Assembly (NCBI RefSeq): GCF_033449965.1
Contig: NZ_CP137761.1
Coordinates: forward strand, 186,001-250,000
Source of the DNA: Bacillus sp. T3
GTDB taxonomy: Bacteria; Bacillota; Bacilli; Bacillales; Cytobacillaceae
DNA: 64,000 nt
Direction: 5' to 3'
Part shown: positions 63,726 through 64,000 of the stretch, one piece after another
Layout: every line of letters begins with the position of its first letter
Numbering within the stretch: position 1 is the stretch's first letter
Made by a program: the position numbers and the translations under genes
Notes under the pieces: generated by a model
Seen by the model: the letters and a program-made list of their open reading frames with translations, nothing else
Database searches by the model: none
Told to the model about the DNA's origin: nothing

Positions 63726-64000
63726 ATGATCTTCAAAAATAACAAAGGTTTAACATTAGTTGAATTACTGCTAACGCTTGCGATATCCCTTAGTATTATG
63801 GTGCTTGTTTCCAGTATGTTATTTCAAAGCTTTCGAAGTAAAGAAATAAGTGATACTCATGTAAATCTCCGCCAAGAGGCTAATCTGATACTATCAATGT
63901 TTTCTAGTGCCCAAGTAAGTGGAGCAGGTACAACCTTTGATATTAGTTATCAGCGTATCAATGCGAAAGAATGGGAATTAAAAATAGGAAATCAGGAAAT
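63726..64000 (+). CDS. Second prepilin-like protein (3' end cut by window edge)
   Basis: ATG 63726 begins MIFKNNKGLTLVELLLTL, a canonical prepilin motif and hydrophobic helix. The frame is open to the window end (91 codons). PilW/minor-pilin style. It continues the operon begun at 63260. Confidence 0.85.
   Translation, partial: MIFKNNKGLTLVELLLTLAISLSIMVLVSSMLFQSFRSKEISDTHVNLRQEANLILSMFSSAQVSGAGTTFDISYQRINAKEWELKIGNQE

Overview
The window is chromosomal DNA from a low-GC, endospore-former-type Firmicute (Bacillaceae; the gene order and protein styles resemble Bacillus, Neobacillus or Mesobacillus). The order dnaB – purA – tRNA cluster – M23 peptidase – walRKHIJ – htrC – CxxH/CxxC protein – rlmH is the standard origin-proximal block of this family. 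PurR boxes before purA, a perfect PerR box before ahpC and the gnt, ahp and mqo genes support the same placement.

Layout. 1-13.5 kb is core: replicative helicase (5' end cut by the window edge), adenylosuccinate synthase, four tRNAs (Lys, Glu, Asp, Phe), a LysM/G5/M23 cell-wall hydrolase, the essential WalRK two-component system with its regulators WalH, WalI and WalJ, an HtrA-type protease, and rlmH. A cluster of DnaA-box sequences lies just upstream of rlmH.

13.5-26.4 kb is the most unusual part. A sequence matching the last codons of rlmH (GGTGAACCGTACCAyAAG) occurs at the rlmH 3' end and three more times downstream in the same orientation (about 22.29, 24.33 and 26.36 kb). Between the first two copies lies a low-GC island. 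It holds an unknown three-gene operon, an ankyrin lipoprotein operon, an HUH replication-type protein and two serine recombinases. The second copy lies inside the 3' end of the last recombinase gene. The next two intervals hold an acetolactate-synthase-like gene and an endonuclease/exonuclease/phosphatase-fold gene plus a stay-green (SGR) homologue. This is the architecture of staphylococcal SCC elements (rlmH 3'-end target, paired serine recombinases, tandem cassettes) in a Bacillaceae background. I regard it as the main candidate for a little-described system.

26.5-33 kb is accessory: mprF, a selenium/sulfur-type yedE–tusA–dsrE locus in which the catalytic Cys codon of TusA is TGA (possible selenocysteine), a truncated MpaB/DUF2236 pseudogene and a FadR-type regulator. 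33-38 kb is a four-carbon sugar-acid module (beta-carbonic anhydrase-like protein, dehydrogenase, DUF1537 kinase, GntP-family permease) with arrays of ATGTATACA operators. 38-43 kb holds mqo and ahpCF. 43-46 kb holds a GntR/UTRA regulator, a 6-phospho-beta-glucosidase and an RpiR regulator.

46.5-60 kb contains two gluconate loci facing each other: gntT–gntK–dehydratase–KDPG aldolase (plus strand) and gntR–gntK–gntT (minus strand). Their permease genes are nearly identical inverted copies while their kinases have diverged. A VanRS-like two-component system, a GIY-YIG protein and a TRM11-like methyltransferase lie between them. 60-64 kb holds a chemotaxis receptor, a PilZ protein and the start of a type IV pilin-like operon that runs off the window.

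Nine reading frames, including essential walK, are broken by single-base shifts, mostly in short homopolymers. This looks more like residual sequencing indels than real decay, and these genes are annotated as joined reading frames.
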